This document shows positions 1-9,837 of a stretch of 34,101 nucleotides of DNA, piece after piece. The translations under genes were made by a program, and so were the position numbers. The notes below the pieces were generated by a model. The model had not been told where the DNA came from and did not search any database. It saw only the letters and a list, made by a program, of their open reading frames with translations. The DNA comes from Chara braunii (lineage: Eukaryota; Streptophyta; Charophyceae; Charales; Characeae). The stretch lies in contig BFEA01000565.1 in NCBI GenBank assembly GCA_003427395.1, forward strand, positions 316,978 through 351,078. Reading direction: 5' to 3'. How positions within the stretch are numbered: position 1 is the first letter of the stretch; the number at the start of each line of letters is the position of its first letter.

Positions 1-62
<62 letters not shown>
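1..62. repeat. (GA)n microsatellite
   Basis: The window opens inside an uninterrupted GA dinucleotide run of 31 units, so its true left end lies outside. Two more GA runs occur in the window (1,015-1,083 and 11,315-11,391), so GA is the favoured microsatellite here. Open reading frames crossing it encode Arg-Glu or Leu-Ser repeats and are artefacts. Confidence 0.98.
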
Positions 63-65
<3 letters not shown>

Positions 66-1011
66 TGTCCAGAATGAGGAGGGTGCACACAGTCAGGCAA
101 GGAAGTGTAGCCCTCTGCACACACATGGATACAGAAACCCTGGCATTGTAGTGATTGTGGCAGAGACATTGACGTCTGCTGCCGCGTGTAACCGTGTCTG
201 TGACTCTACAACACAGAGCATTGACGCAGTTCCTGCTGCGACACAGGGGCGAAAAAAGCTGCGGCCATTTCGCTAAGCAGCACACAACTGCATCAGGTAA
301 CAAAGGTAAGGTGTTGACATCAACCAGTAATAGAAATGGACGGGAAAGGGAAAGGGAAATCCAAGGAAAAACGAGGACACACGACAGATGGAGGGACAGG
401 GAGTTGGAAGAAGAAGGGGCACAGGCAACATACCTTTTTCTCAGGCGTGCAGTTGGCGAGCACGTAAGCAAAGAGCTTCTGGTACCATGAAGGTTGACTC
501 AGAAGTGCCCCAGATTCGGCCTGTTGAAGTCCACCAAAGAAAAAAACAAAACAAAAAGAAGATCATAAGAAAATCAGGAGTTGTTCAAAGCCCGAAGGTG
601 CGAATTTCTACTATGGCCTTGCGGCTGTTGACTTTTGTTTGTTATACCGCCAATGACACAGATCTGGATGATAAGTGTAATGTTGGGATTGTGGGATTTG
701 ATCCCCCCAACCTACCATACAATTTGCTGCTTTTTTTTTGTTTTGTTTTGCTGTATTTCAAGTGTCTGCTGTTTGTTCTTGCCATGAGCCTGGCCCCAAA
801 CAAAGTAAGTATACTAGTATAGTGGTTTTGCTTTTCTTTACTGTTCCGCATCTGGTGAGTTTTGAACCTGGGACCTGCCTGTACAGTCTGTTTGCATAGC
901 ATAGTGGTAGGACCTTTTTGGCTGATAGTTTTAGGCTTTCATTTTGATAGGCAGACGCCTTAGGCCCAGGTGAGTAGGGGCTCCTCAAAAGTGATGAGTC
1001 GGGGCAAAAAC

Positions 1012-1014
<3 letters not shown>
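63..1014. other. no gene recognised
   Basis: Unique-looking sequence without a convincing coding region. Short frames at 194-490 (+) and 388-822 (+) overlap, have low-complexity ends and match no family I recognise. A B-box-like motif on the minus strand near 858-867 has no properly placed A box, so I do not call a tRNA or SINE here. Confidence 0.5.

Positions 1015-1083
<69 letters not shown>
1015..1083. repeat. (GA)n microsatellite
   Basis: A perfect GA run of about 34 units. On the minus strand it is a CT run that yields a spurious Leu-Ser repeat frame. Confidence 0.98.
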
Positions 1084-1088
<5 letters not shown>

Positions 1089-1273
1089 GGCCCGTTAGTC
1101 AGGGGCTGAAAATGGGGGGTCCCCGTTAACCACTTATGAGCCAGTGAGGACTTGCTATTCACTGGATGGTTGTTGCATGTCGGTGAGAGAGGTAGGGCCC
1201 TCAATTCTTCATCACTTTTTTTTTCTGGTTTCATCCCCTGTTTTGGATGTGAGTGTTCGACTCTGATCTTTTC

Positions 1274-1370
1274 TGTGGAGTTGCAGCCAAGTGTGATCTT
1301 ATTATCTCAATTGATTTATTTATTTTTTGTGGAGTTGCAGTCAAGTGTGATCTTATCTCAATCAAGTGTA
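1274..1370 (+). repeat. 54-bp tandem duplication
   Basis: The 20-base segment TGTGGAGTTGCAGCCAAGTG and the bases after it recur 54 bp downstream with one change (starts at 1,274 and 1,328). The GTGATCTTAT segment and a T-rich linker belong to the unit. It lies directly upstream of the SINE-like unit. Confidence 0.8.
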
Positions 1371-1394
1371 CTTGAGATTTTGGAAATTCGTAAC

Positions 1395-1610
1395 ACTGCA
1401 GTGCTATCAGAGTTGGTAATGATCTTGACTTCAGAGTCTTTCAGACACAGGTTCGAGTCGGATGGCCACCATCATGATGGCAGCAAGATTGCAACATCAT
1501 TAAGTGGCATGTCTGACTCAGCGGCAATATCTCACCCACCTGTTAACTAGCTGCTACCTGATGTTACACTTCATTTTCTCCTACTCAAAAGCAGTGATCC
1601 CGTGCGCGGG

Positions 1611-1638
<28 letters not shown>
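1395..1638 (+). mobile_element. candidate tRNA-derived SINE with poly(A) tail
   Basis: An A-box-like stretch (TATCAGAGTTGGTAA, 1,404-1,418) is followed 46 bp later by a B-box-like motif (GGTTCGAGTC, 1,450-1,459), the spacing of an internal RNA polymerase III promoter. About 150 bp of body follows and ends in 28 uninterrupted A residues (1,611-1,638). tRNA head plus body plus poly(A) is the usual SINE layout. I could not define target-site duplications, so both ends are approximate. A tRNA pseudogene next to a chance A-run is the alternative. Confidence 0.5.
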
Positions 1639-1643
<5 letters not shown>

Positions 1644-1814
1644 GGTGGGAGCAACGTTGACATTGGGGTAAAAGAAAAAAAGGGTGGCAAGAAGCTCCTT
1701 ACGTTATGAGCGATCGGGTGACATGGCCACAAGCTAGGGGGACAGACTGTACACATAGTACCAGGAGCTTTCACCGCCTTCAAGGAAAGGGAAGTCTGTG
1801 CAGTCAGGTACTAT

Positions 1815-2940
1815 AATGATGGTTAGAGTCGCTGAGCTACAGAAGCAGAAGGATGACATAGTGGCAATGCAAGCGGATCTGGATGCTTGGACGACTAAGG
1901 CAGCTCAAGACGAGGAGTTGCGAGAGAGAAAAAAACACCACTGAGTCTAAAGAGGTTGCTGAAGGACAAGAACAGAAACATTGGGGAGACTCTGTCCACG
2001 TTAATTATGATCCTCCATGTTGCGGACATGGACGGACGGGATGGCCAGGTTAGCTCACTCCATGTCCATGCATCTGACACAACAGCTTGCTGTGCGAGCA
2101 GATTGAGTGAACTTCAAGGTCATACGAGACTCAGTGTAAGGCGCTGCAAACTTCTCCCTCTCGTCAACGAACTTCGGTGAGCCCTTCCTCCTCACGTGGA
2201 GGAGGAAATCAACAAGCACATCAACGGAGGCCGGAGATTGGACCCCTGGAAGCTTTTAGGGGACCTCCGGAGGATGATGTTGAAGTCTCGCTACAAGAGG
2301 TGAAACGCCAGATTCCGTATTGTTGTATGATGATGGACAGCATCACGAAGTTCCAATTGGCCATCAGCAATATGGAGGACTTGAGTTAACTTAGAGACTT
2401 CATAAGTTTTTAGCGGATTGGAAGACAGTGCCTAGAAAATCTCCTGATATTACTTTTGAAATAGGCTTCTGGAGCGGTATTTGTCAGTCTCGGGGGAGGA
2501 TAAATTATATGACCGACTCCCTGAACTTTTGCAGCAGTCATTTAGGGGATCAGTGAGTAATCTTGTGCGGGAATTTGATCCCTTGCTGCAAAACCCAGAT
2601 TTGGAGTTGGGGCAAAAAAAAAAAGATCATCATGCATTACTTCATAAGGGCGCTTCAACAGAGATTAGCAACCCTCTTAGGCCCCAAGCGGGCGTAGTTG
2701 CAAAGCTTGCAAACCTTCAGGGCTATGGCAGATAGGGCCTTGGCCTTGGCACAAGCCTTGAAAACCATTGGTGCATCGACAACAGAGCGAGGTAGAATTG
2801 AAACAACCAGATCTTCCCCATTGACATAGTAAAGGAGAAGAGGGAAGCTGTGTGTTACAATTGTCGGCCCGGCGGAAGATTGTTCATCCGATGATTGCAA
2901 CAACGATGAACAAACGGGTGACAGACCCTTCAAGAGAGAA
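1815..2940 (+). pseudogene. decayed Ty3/gypsy gag remnant
   Basis: Gag would form the retrotransposon particle. From 1,817 a frame reads as a charged helix (VAELQKQKDDIVAMQADLD) that looks like a coiled coil. A frame at 2,250-2,390 contains PPEDDVEVSLQEVKRQIP, which I associate with capsid segments of plant and algal Ty3/gypsy gag proteins. Near 2,850 a CYNC motif looks like the first half of a CCHC zinc knuckle whose His and last Cys are lost. Stops and frame changes interrupt it repeatedly, and an A10 run at 2,615-2,624 marks one break. Family placement rests on motif memory, not on alignment. Confidence 0.5.
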
Positions 2941-2962
2941 TGGGGAGCCTATCTAAGCGTTT

Positions 2963-3040
2963 GGGAGAACATGTGTAGACTGTTCTGTTGATCCAATGTT
3001 GGGAAGAACAAGTTTAGACTGTTCTGTTGATCCAATATTT
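2963..3040 (+). repeat. short tandem duplication inside the gypsy remnant
   Basis: Two near-identical ~38-bp units, each containing AGACTGTTCTGTTGATCCAA, sit head to tail between the gag and pol remnants. A similar imperfect duplication lies at about 3,710-3,810 (AAGAATAGAGAAGTC followed by GCGATCTG). Confidence 0.8.
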
Positions 3041-3559
3041 TGATAGAAAGGGAAGTAACAGCAGCAGAAAAAGAAGAATCAAAACCATAAGCAAAATAAA
3101 TGGTGTGAAAACAGTTGTGATTTCTTCGATAGACAGGGGGAGTACATACCGTCATGAAAGAGGAATGAAATCACAAGAAGTTTTTAATATACAGGGTGGA
3201 AAACGGTTTTCGTACACCATGCAGCTGTGGGGAAACTCATGGAGATGGTATTCAAGTGTGAAGCCCCCAGCAATGGCCAATAGGTAGTGCAGTTATACCT
3301 ACACCGGTTAGGGGGACCAATACTGCAAACAACACTGCATCAGGCACCGAATACATCGGGTGCTTCACCTCCATTTTCACAATACTTGTGGGTTTCTCCT
3401 TCTGCAGTGATCACGATACTTCTCCACCAATTGTTGTATCTTCACTGATCGATCCTCCATTTGAAAGGTCTGCGCTTTCAAGTTTGCTTCAGTCACTGGC
3501 ACCCAGTCGACTTAGAGCCCATTTGTAGTTGAAAAATCCCAGTGCAAACATGCAAGATT

Positions 3560-4110
3560 TACCAGACACATTTTTGAGACAAATCTCTGGGATATTGCCT
3601 GCAGATATGGAGTCTGTTGAGAAAAAGCATCGTGTTGAGCTCACAAAGAAAAGATCAAGCCTAGACGCGCTCCATACGGTGCTCTAATTTTGTTTGACAA
3701 TGTCCTAAAGAAGAATAGAGAAGTCTGAATGTGAATTAACTACTGCGATCTGAACAATATTAGGACAGAAGAATAGAGAAGTCCTGCGATCTGGACAATA
3801 TTACGACAGAAGGTATAGAGTCATTGTCTCGGATTGACGTACAAGGCTGTAAAGTATTTTCAAAGACTGATCTGAAGAGTGGCCACCACCAAATTGAGGT
3901 GGAGCCAGAAGACCAGCACAAGACTGTTCAAGACAACCTCTAAACTCAATGTTCAAAGCGATGTTATTTGGCCTCACAAATGCGCCGACAACCTTCCAAC
4001 AAACGACGAACGACCTGCGGAGAGAGTACCTTAACCAGTTTGTTTGTGGTGGTTTACCTTAATGACATCCTTGTGCCCAGCAAATTGTACGAGGAATAGG
4101 AACATTCAAG
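3560..4110 (+). pseudogene. Ty3/gypsy reverse transcriptase remnant
   Basis: A frame near 3,590-3,650 has ESVEKKHRVELTKK, like the linker before RT. RAPYGALILF (about 3,670) then resembles the start of the RT fingers (APYGAPVLF-type), so part of the RT N-terminus between them is missing. FSKTDLKSGHHQIEVEPEDQ (3,860-3,920) is the conserved palm strand carrying the first catalytic Asp. FVVVYLNDILV (4,039-4,071) is the YxDD region with YLDD changed to YLND, which removes one of the two metal-binding Asp residues. Several frameshifts separate these pieces, so no active enzyme could be made. Confidence 0.8.
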
Positions 4111-4199
4111 GTTAGTGTTCAAGAAGTTGAGGTGACGCGAGTACAAGACTAGTGGATTTTTTCCTTCTCTCAAAGGAACAGATTCTCTACTGAGGACAG

Positions 4200-4860
4200 G
4201 TGGTTGCTATGGATGGAATGCGGCCTGAGGACAGGACAATGGAAGCAAGTGCAGCTTTGCCGAAACCCAGAGTAACTACAAGTGCGTGGTCATTCTTGGG
4301 GATGGCAAACTATTACAAAAGAATCATTGGAGGGTGCTCCATCATTGCCGCAGCGGTCATAAACCTGACCAGGAAGCATAATCCCTTCTCGTAAACCGAG
4401 AAATATGAGGAGGCCTTTCAAACTCTCAAAACCCATCTCATTAACTAATCCTATCCTCAGGCTGAAGGTTGTTGACCCAAGGATAATCCCTTCTTGTAAA
4501 CCGAGAAATATGAGGAGGCCTCTAAATCTCTCAAAACCCATCTCATTAACTAATCCTATCCTGAAGGTTGTCGACCCTGCACTATTGTTTTTGTCCATAA
4601 TTGACGTCGGTCGACATGGGAATGGAGAAGTGCTGCAGCAGAATGACGAGAATGGGCTTAGGCCAGTGAAATACCTTTCTATGTGCATGCCATCAAAAAG
4701 ACTTGTGAGCTCTATGCCTTTTACCATGATGCTCTTTGGACGTGGAGAAACTATTTGTTTAGTAGACACTCTAAGGTGTATTTTGATCATAATACGGCGC
4801 AATGGTTGATCAGTTGTTATAGCCACCTTTGACTTTGACTTCGAGTTGTGAAGCATAAGA
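4200..4860 (+). pseudogene. Ty3/gypsy RT connection and RNase H remnant
   Basis: After the YLND motif the pol remnant continues. SFLGMANYYKRIIGGCS (about 4,291-4,340) is the RT thumb/connection signature SFLGLxxYYRRFI. The KHNPFS segment and the KYEEAFQTLK segment in the adjacent frame precede RNase H. RNase H itself is represented by VVDPALLFLSIIDVGRHGNGEVLQQ-like sequence, where the usual TDAS motif is degraded. The trailing frame contains HNTAQWL, close to the usual end of the domain. A 105-bp internal duplication repeats part of this segment. No integrase follows before sequence identity is lost at about 4,860. Confidence 0.7.
4376..4585 (+). repeat. 105-bp tandem duplication within pol remnant
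   Basis: GTAAACCGAGAAATATGAGG starts at 4,391 and again at 4,496. The whole unit, including TCTCAAAACCCATCTCATTA and GAAGGTTGT(T/C)GACCC, is repeated in tandem. The second copy lacks 6 bp. The duplication sits inside the RNase H connection, so it arose after or during loss of function. Confidence 0.95.
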
Positions 4861-4861
4861 A

Positions 4862-5440
4862 AAAGGTGGTTACAATCGGGTGGCAGATGCATAATCACCA
4901 CGACTGGGCAACATAATCATATCGCAGCGATCCTCAAAAATGCGGTCATGGTGGCTGTCACGGTGGCTGGTGCAAACAATCACATTTTTGCAATTGTTTT
5001 TCATTTTTCTCCCCACTGCCACTAATAGACCAATTTAAATTTGTCTTTCGCTTACCAGACAGAGTTACTGGTCCCCCAAATTTCCAAGCGTTCGGGGAGT
5101 GATGGCTTAAGACAACACAATTTTTTTCTTCTATCAAGCTCCTGCAGAATACAGAATAATATTCAATGCAAGATGTGTAAGCCAATCAGCACAAAGACAA
5201 ACCAAATGCACGATGGTTGTACATATGTGAGCATGAACACACATAACATTGTGTCCAAGAGGAAAGCTTTGCATTGCACATGTCATGTTGGTCGCAGCGT
5301 ATCTTCCAACAGGGCCAGGAAGTATACGAGCAGCCTCTGGATTACTCCTTGGCTGCAGATTCATGATATAAAGTTGTAAAACATGTATTTTAATTTTTCA
5401 TTTTTTTGATATACAAACATCTATTAGGGAGAGTGGATGA
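4862..5440. other. no gene recognised
   Basis: I see no conserved domain, RNA gene or extended repeat. Short overlapping frames on both strands (for example 5,041-5,379 + and 5,134-5,364 -) look like chance. Confidence 0.5.
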
Positions 5441-5478
5441 CCGCTAGGGGGGGTTGCTCGTATCACCCTCCCTAGCGG
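5441..5478. repeat. 14-bp inverted repeat (hairpin)
   Basis: CCGCTAGGGGGGGT (5,441-5,454) and ACCCTCCCTAGCGG (5,465-5,478) pair at 13 of 14 positions around a 10-nt loop. A run of 13 A residues begins 12 bp downstream. It could be the terminus or scar of a small inverted-repeat element. Confidence 0.8.
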
Positions 5479-5587
5479 CAAGACTGGTTAAAAAAAAAAA
5501 AAACATAGGGAGAGTGCACAGGCTAACGGGTTCTTAGGCCCGATGTCTCAGGTCGCCTTATTAAAAACTCACGCGAACTTCAAAGCC

Positions 5588-5655
5588 ATCACCAGAGATG
5601 ATATTGTAGTCAACAAACACAATCACCAGAGATGATATCATAGTCAACAAACACA
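5588..5655 (+). repeat. 34-bp tandem duplication
   Basis: Two adjacent 34-bp copies (5,588-5,621 and 5,622-5,655), each with ATCACCAGAGATGATAT followed by TAGTCAACAAACACA, differ at two positions. Confidence 0.95.
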
Positions 5656-5867
5656 ACAAGGTCGTCCACAAGATTGGACAAAGAGGAAAGACTGCGACAT
5701 TCGTAGTTCTAGGAGTCAGGTAATGTCATGCTAGGAGTAACACCCAAGTCCACTTTCGTGGAATTCCATATATTTTAAATTTAATATGCTGCATTCCATA
5801 TTTAACTTCCTACTCGCTATCTTCATTCCTAGACCCCCGAGTATTGATTTCTTTAACAACAAGTACG

Positions 5868-6000
5868 TTTCCCAACTATTTTTTCAGAGTCGTTGTGTGC
5901 ATGCAGCCACAACTTTTGGGAAGTACTGGGGCGCCGTTTCACTGTATATCCATCCAGGCAAAATGAGTCTCATATGTGACCTGTTTTGCCTTTGAAACGG
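5868..6000 (+). mobile_element. damaged relative of the 7,160 foldback element
   Basis: From TTTCCCAAC at 5,868 through the GTTGTG(T)GCATGC segment, a CGTTTC segment and ATCCATCCAGGCAAAATG to TTTTGCCTTTGAAACGG, the order and spacing follow the left arm, centre and start of the right arm of the foldback at 7,160-7,394, with many substitutions. The outer part of the right arm is missing or too diverged to see. Confidence 0.6.
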
Positions 6001-6033
6001 TTTCACCCAGTTGACACCACATTTGCAGACACT

Positions 6034-6165
6034 GAGATTCGATCCCTAGACCTATGTCTGAACCCTGTACATGGACCCTGTGTGCTGAGTGAGATTCGAT
6101 CCCTAGACCTATGCCTGTGCCCTGTACATCTACCCGGTGACTGTGTGAGATTCGAACCCTCGACC
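6034..6165. repeat. three-copy minisatellite with B-box-like motif
   Basis: GAGATTCGATCCCTAGACCT occurs at 6,034 and about 60 bp later. A third, more diverged copy reads GAGATTCGAACCCTCGACCT. The spacers share CCTGTACAT. On the minus strand the third copy contains GGTTCGAATC, a good pol III B box, but no A box is correctly placed. Confidence 0.85.
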
Positions 6166-6454
6166 TGTCCTGTGTCATAGGTTAGGCCGTAGGTAGGGAA
6201 GTTGGACTTGATCCCTAGGTCTGTAGGTTAGCAGTTGAGTCTGCTACCGGTTGTCCTATAAACGTCTGTTCTAGAAGTCTCTACTTGAGTCTACTGAGGG
6301 CCTAGAGTCAGTCTGTAGGTCTGTAGGCTCTAGGAGGCTGTAGGTCCCTGTAGGCCGGTCCAGTCACCAAGTATCAGGGACTGGCTGCATGTGGGGGAAG
6401 GTTCTGGTCACGCGGTATGCAGAAGGGTCCAGAACACGCATTCTGGGGCCCAGC

Positions 6455-6575
6455 AGCCCACTCGTTTTGGCCCAGAAAGGCCCACGCGTTAAGAGGCCCA
6501 GGCCCACGCGGTAAGAGGCCAAGCCCACGCGTTTCGGCCCAGGCTCACGCGTTTTGGCCCAGGGCCTGGCCACCT
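6455..6575 (+). repeat. ~21-bp GC-rich minisatellite
   Basis: CACGCG recurs at 6,483, 6,505, 6,526 and 6,546 within imperfect 20-22 bp units containing AGGCCCA. The repeated units give spurious frames on both strands rich in Pro, Arg, Gly and Ala. Confidence 0.85.
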
Positions 6576-6699
6576 CCGAAGAAGTACAAATACAGAGGCA
6601 GCGTCCAGCCATTCATTCATTCGCCTGTGAGCCATGCGGAATTGCTGCCTTGGTGATTTGTGCGTGGAGGCCTGCAGGTGCCCGGAGCTGAACTGGGCA

Positions 6700-6792
6700 G
6701 TGAGGAAGACGACGGCCATAGCTGGCCAGGAGGAAGACGATGGTGGCCATAGCTAGGAGGAGGAAGACGACGGCGGCCATAGCCGCCCAGCT
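6700..6792 (+). repeat. ~29-bp minisatellite
   Basis: Three imperfect units start with GGAAGACGA at about 6,704, 6,732 and 6,762, each continuing to GGCCATAGC. The motif GGCCATAGCCGC reappears once more at about 6,910. Confidence 0.85.
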
Positions 6793-7159
6793 GTTGTCTC
6801 AGACAGAGTGTACAGAGTGTGTGTGTCTGTGTAGCGTGGACATTCTGGGTAGATCCTCGTACATGCGTACATGAGGGAGAGTGAGGCTGGTGGTGGAGAC
6901 AGTGTTCGGCGGCCATAGCCGCAAGTTGTACAGTTGACTTGAACGGAGTTTAAGTGCAAGTTCGTTGTTGATTCTGAGTTGAAAGAGTCTGGTTTGCCAT
7001 CAGTTCGCGTGTATGCATGTTGAAAGTAAGTTTGGAGTGCAGTCTGATTTCACCTTAATGGATATCCAGTAAAACCGCAACCCAATACTCCCAGAGAGTT
7101 GCAGTTGCATACACTCCATAACTCTGAAGAAATGGCTGGGAAAAAACTTCCTGGTGATG
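6793..7159. other. no gene recognised
   Basis: Nothing beyond a short GTGTGTGT run near 6,820 and overlapping short frames. A frame on the minus strand across 7,000-7,347 runs through the foldback element and is not credible as a gene. Confidence 0.5.
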
Positions 7160-7394
7160 TAAACCATTCCTATGTTTCCCAACCATTTTGCGAAAACGTT
7201 GTGCATGCTGGCACGTCCGGTGGGATGCACCAGGGTGCTGTTTCGACCGAAATCCATCCATGCAAATTGGGCCTCCCATGCAACCCATTTGCCTGAATGG
7301 ATTTCAGCCGAAACGGCGGCAGTGCATCCCGCCCGACACACCAGCATGCACGGTGCGTTTCTGCAAAATGGCTAGGAAATGTATTAGTGGTTTA
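7160..7394. mobile_element. foldback (MITE-like) element with ~110-bp inverted arms
   Basis: The left arm (7,160-7,267) and the reverse complement of the right arm (7,283-7,394) align along their full lengths around a 15-bp centre. Landmarks in both arms are TAAACCA at the outer end, then CCATTTTGC, then GTGCATGCTGG, GGGATGCAC, and GAAATCCAT near the centre. Arm identity is roughly 70-75% by eye, so this is an old insertion. There is no coding capacity. Both arms generate mirror-image short frames. A nonautonomous DNA transposon (long-TIR MITE) is the most likely identity. No target-site duplication is obvious. Confidence 0.85.
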
Positions 7395-8415
7395 AAATTC
7401 TTACCCTGTCACAACCATCTTCCTCTTCATTCTTGCCCCCCCCTCCCTTCTCGTTTCTTGTACATTTCCTTAGTACTATGTTTGTCAATCACGACCTCAC
7501 CTTCATCCTGGACCCTTTGCTTTAAGCACTACTACCTCGCCCACCGTTGGGAAAATGGGAACACTGGCACTTTTCCCACTACTACTGAGAAAACAGAGGT
7601 CGGGCCCAGCGACTGGCGCCGTTGGTAAATCTTATCGGTGGCCATCGTTTCTTTTTGGCCTCGTAAAAAGTTGGGGGGCCGACAGTGGCCCAACATGGGC
7701 AATGGTAGTGGTGGATTAAGACTTTACCTGGGACTACACTCAAGAGTCAATTTTAGACCTGGGACTTCTGCACCCAGTCCCAATTTTTTACCTGGGACTT
7801 TCTTTTTGGGCCTAGTAAGTGCTGAGTTCCAATCTGGTTTTATCGAGGTCCAATTTCAGATCTGGTTTGTTATGTACGGACAAGTACTGAGGCGAGTTCG
7901 ACGTAAGGGAGATCGATTGTCAATACCTCTTAATCTGTGCAATTGAGACTTCACCCCTGGTCTACTACATTCGAGGACTCTCACTGTCCTACTTGTTTTT
8001 CTTTCCCTGCGGATCTATTACTTTTCAGTACTTACTTCCAGCCTCTGACATTTGACGTCACTTGAGTGGACTAGGCAGAAGAGCGACCCAAAACTATGAT
8101 GTAGCTAGAAAGTATGTAGCAGCCTTTGTGCCATTTAATGCCTACTTCTCATTGCAATCTGCAGAATCTTCACCCCTACCTCTGCTTTACGCCTCCTCAA
8201 TACTGACTGTATGGGAGTTGCTTACCCATCTATTGGGGGCCAGGTGGCTAAACAACAACTTACAACGTTGGCCGTAATTAGCTCAGAGTCAATCAATGCA
8301 AAACACACAGACAAATAAACGGTATTAAAAAGAAGGGTCTTCAAATTGATGACCGATGGCCTCTCCAAATGAGAAGGCAGTCCCTAAGTGTGGTGAGTGC
8401 TCATAACGTTCGGGT
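7395..8415. other. no gene recognised
   Basis: The only internal structure is a decamer, ACCTGGGACT, at 7,726, 7,757 and 7,790. A frame at 7,638-7,946 (+) spans it but resembles nothing I know. The rest appears unique. Confidence 0.5.
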
Positions 8416-8842
8416 AGCCATGCAAGTTGCACTGTGAACAAACACTTGTGTGTGAAAAATTTTCACTTAATAGGATAAAATCTGTGAACGCACTGTAGCC
8501 CAAGTTGTTTGTGCGCCTGTATGATCCAACACAACACAGGTTGCGGGTTCGAAAGTTGCTATGCCCGAGGGGCACTTGCGACACGCGAGTTTGCCATCCC
8601 CTGTGGGGCACTTGTGCTGCATGCTGCAAGCTTGGCGTAGAGTCCGTAGTCCTCTAATTATGCCTGCACTTCGGAGGTGCGGCCTGACAACGGTGCGGCA
8701 GTGAATTTGCATACTAGGGTCAGACACCCCATGGGGGGATGGCCCAATAGATTGTGCCCATTTGTGCCAATTGTGATCACTTTGCATTCTGTAACTGTGA
8801 ATGACACATGCACGTCAAAGTCTGAAAGCCATGCAAGTTGCA
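8416..8842. repeat. 16-bp direct repeats flanking ~395 bp
   Basis: AGCCATGCAAGTTGCA occurs exactly at 8,416-8,431 and 8,827-8,842. After two mismatches GTGAA follows in both places. The interval holds a SINE-like head. The repeats could be the target-site duplication of a composite insertion, but the SINE head is not next to the left copy, so this is unproven. Confidence 0.6.
8496..8640 (+). mobile_element. tRNA-derived SINE head (degenerate)
   Basis: TAGCCCAAGTTGTTTGTGCG (about 8,497-8,516) resembles an A box with the following D-arm. GCGGGTTCGAAAG (about 8,543-8,555) is a B box about 48 bp further on. The T stem does not pair, so it is not a functional tRNA. A body of perhaps 100-150 bp with CCCGAGGGGCACTTG-type sequence follows, without a clear tail. 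Confidence 0.45.
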
Positions 8843-8870
8843 GAGTGAAAACTTTGCACTGAGGGTAGAA

Positions 8871-8938
8871 CAAGTCTGGTGCCAGCAGCCGCGGCAATTC
8901 CAGCTCCAATAGTGTATATTGAAGTTGTTGCAGTTGGA
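8871..8938 (+). pseudogene. 18S (SSU) rRNA fragment, 530-loop region
   Basis: GTGCCAGCAGCCGCGG (8,879-8,894) is the universally conserved 530-loop sequence of small-subunit rRNA. The adjoining AATTCCAGCTCCAATAG and GTTGTTGCAGTT are the eukaryotic continuation. From memory of the eukaryotic consensus, three bases differ (in GCGGCAATT, AATAGTGTA and TATTGAAG), and the usual AAAAAGCTCGTAGTT between CAGTT and GGA is missing, as expected for a deletion between GTT repeats. Only about 65 bp are present, so this is a dispersed fragment and not a gene. Confidence 0.9.
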
Positions 8939-9455
8939 GGTGATCCAGGTGGTGGATGATTGTCAGTTAGATGTGTAGGATTGGGTACTTTAAATAGACT
9001 AAGTCTGAGACTCCCGTTGCTCATCTTTCATGATTCGCCTCGATCATGGTTCCCCTGTAGAGGTGATCCACGTCCTGGTTGGCTGTCAGTCGGATGGGTA
9101 GGACTGGGGTACTTTAAATAGTCTCCCGCCGCTCATCTTCCGTGGCTGGCCTTGATGATGGTTCTCCTCCGCTTGTGCCTTCCGTGTCTCGTGTCAAAAG
9201 TACAGGTGATCCACGCCCAGGTTGGTTGTGAGTTGGATGGGTAGGACTGGGTAACTTTAAATAGTCTCCTGCTGCTCATTTTTCATGGCCGCCCTTGATG
9301 ATGGGTCCCCTTTACTTAGGGATAGAGATGGCCCATGTCCAGATTGGCTCCGAGTTGGATAGGTGGGACTGGGTACCTTAAGTAGTATCCCGCTGCTCAT
9401 CTTTCATGGTTGACCCTGATGATGGCCTTCGTTTCGGGTCTGAGTGGTGTGGTTG
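8939..9455 (+). repeat. four-unit ~125-bp tandem repeat fused to the 18S fragment
   Basis: Units begin at about 8,939, 9,062, 9,205 and 9,327. Each has a GGTGATCCA(C/G)-like start, a GGATGGGTAGGACTGGG-like segment, TACTTTAAATAG, GCTGCTCATCTTTCATGG and a GATGATGG end. The second unit carries about 20 extra bases. The copies differ from one another by perhaps 10-20%. The first unit follows the rRNA fragment without spacer. Origin unknown; an rDNA spacer subrepeat is one possibility. Confidence 0.9.
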
Positions 9456-9613
9456 GGTCCGTGGTCGGAGCTTCCCACACTCCCAATTTGGAGAGCATAC
9501 AGTGTCACTTGTTCAATACATATTCCAGAAAGAAATGCCTGTGTCGAAATTGATTTATGCACCACACTTGTGGTGGTGCTTTGCGCCTTGTGGGTTTCAC
9601 TCCCACGAGCCTT

Positions 9614-9833
9614 ACATTAGAAACTAAGGTGGCCATGCCATACACTAGAAACTAAGGTGGCCATGCCATACACTAGAAACTAAGGTGGCCATGCCATACA
9701 CTAGAAACTAAGNTGGCCATGCCATACACTAGAAACTAAGGTGGCCATGCCATACACTAGAAACTAAGGTGGTCATGCCATACACTAGAAACTAAGGTGG
9801 CCATGCCACACACTAGAAACTAAGGTGGCCATC
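9614..9833 (+). repeat. 28-bp tandem array, eight copies
   Basis: Copies start at 9,614, 9,642, 9,670, 9,698, 9,726, 9,754, 9,782 and 9,810. The unit begins ACACTAGAAACTAAGG and ends GGCCATGCCAT. The first copy has ATTAG for ACTAG, one has GGTCATG, and the last is truncated after GGCCAT. The ambiguous base at 9,713 lies in the fourth copy. Near identity implies recent expansion. Confidence 0.97.
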
Positions 9834-9837
9834 CTGA

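Noticed and set aside
838-910. tRNA or SINE on either strand
   Set aside because: A B-box-like motif is on the minus strand and an A-box-like motif on the plus strand; they cannot belong to one transcript.
8871-8938. Functional 18S rRNA gene
   Set aside because: Only about 65 bases of a ~1.8-kb gene are present, with an internal deletion.
9614-9833. CRISPR array
   Set aside because: The 28-bp units are directly contiguous with no spacers, and the genome is eukaryotic.
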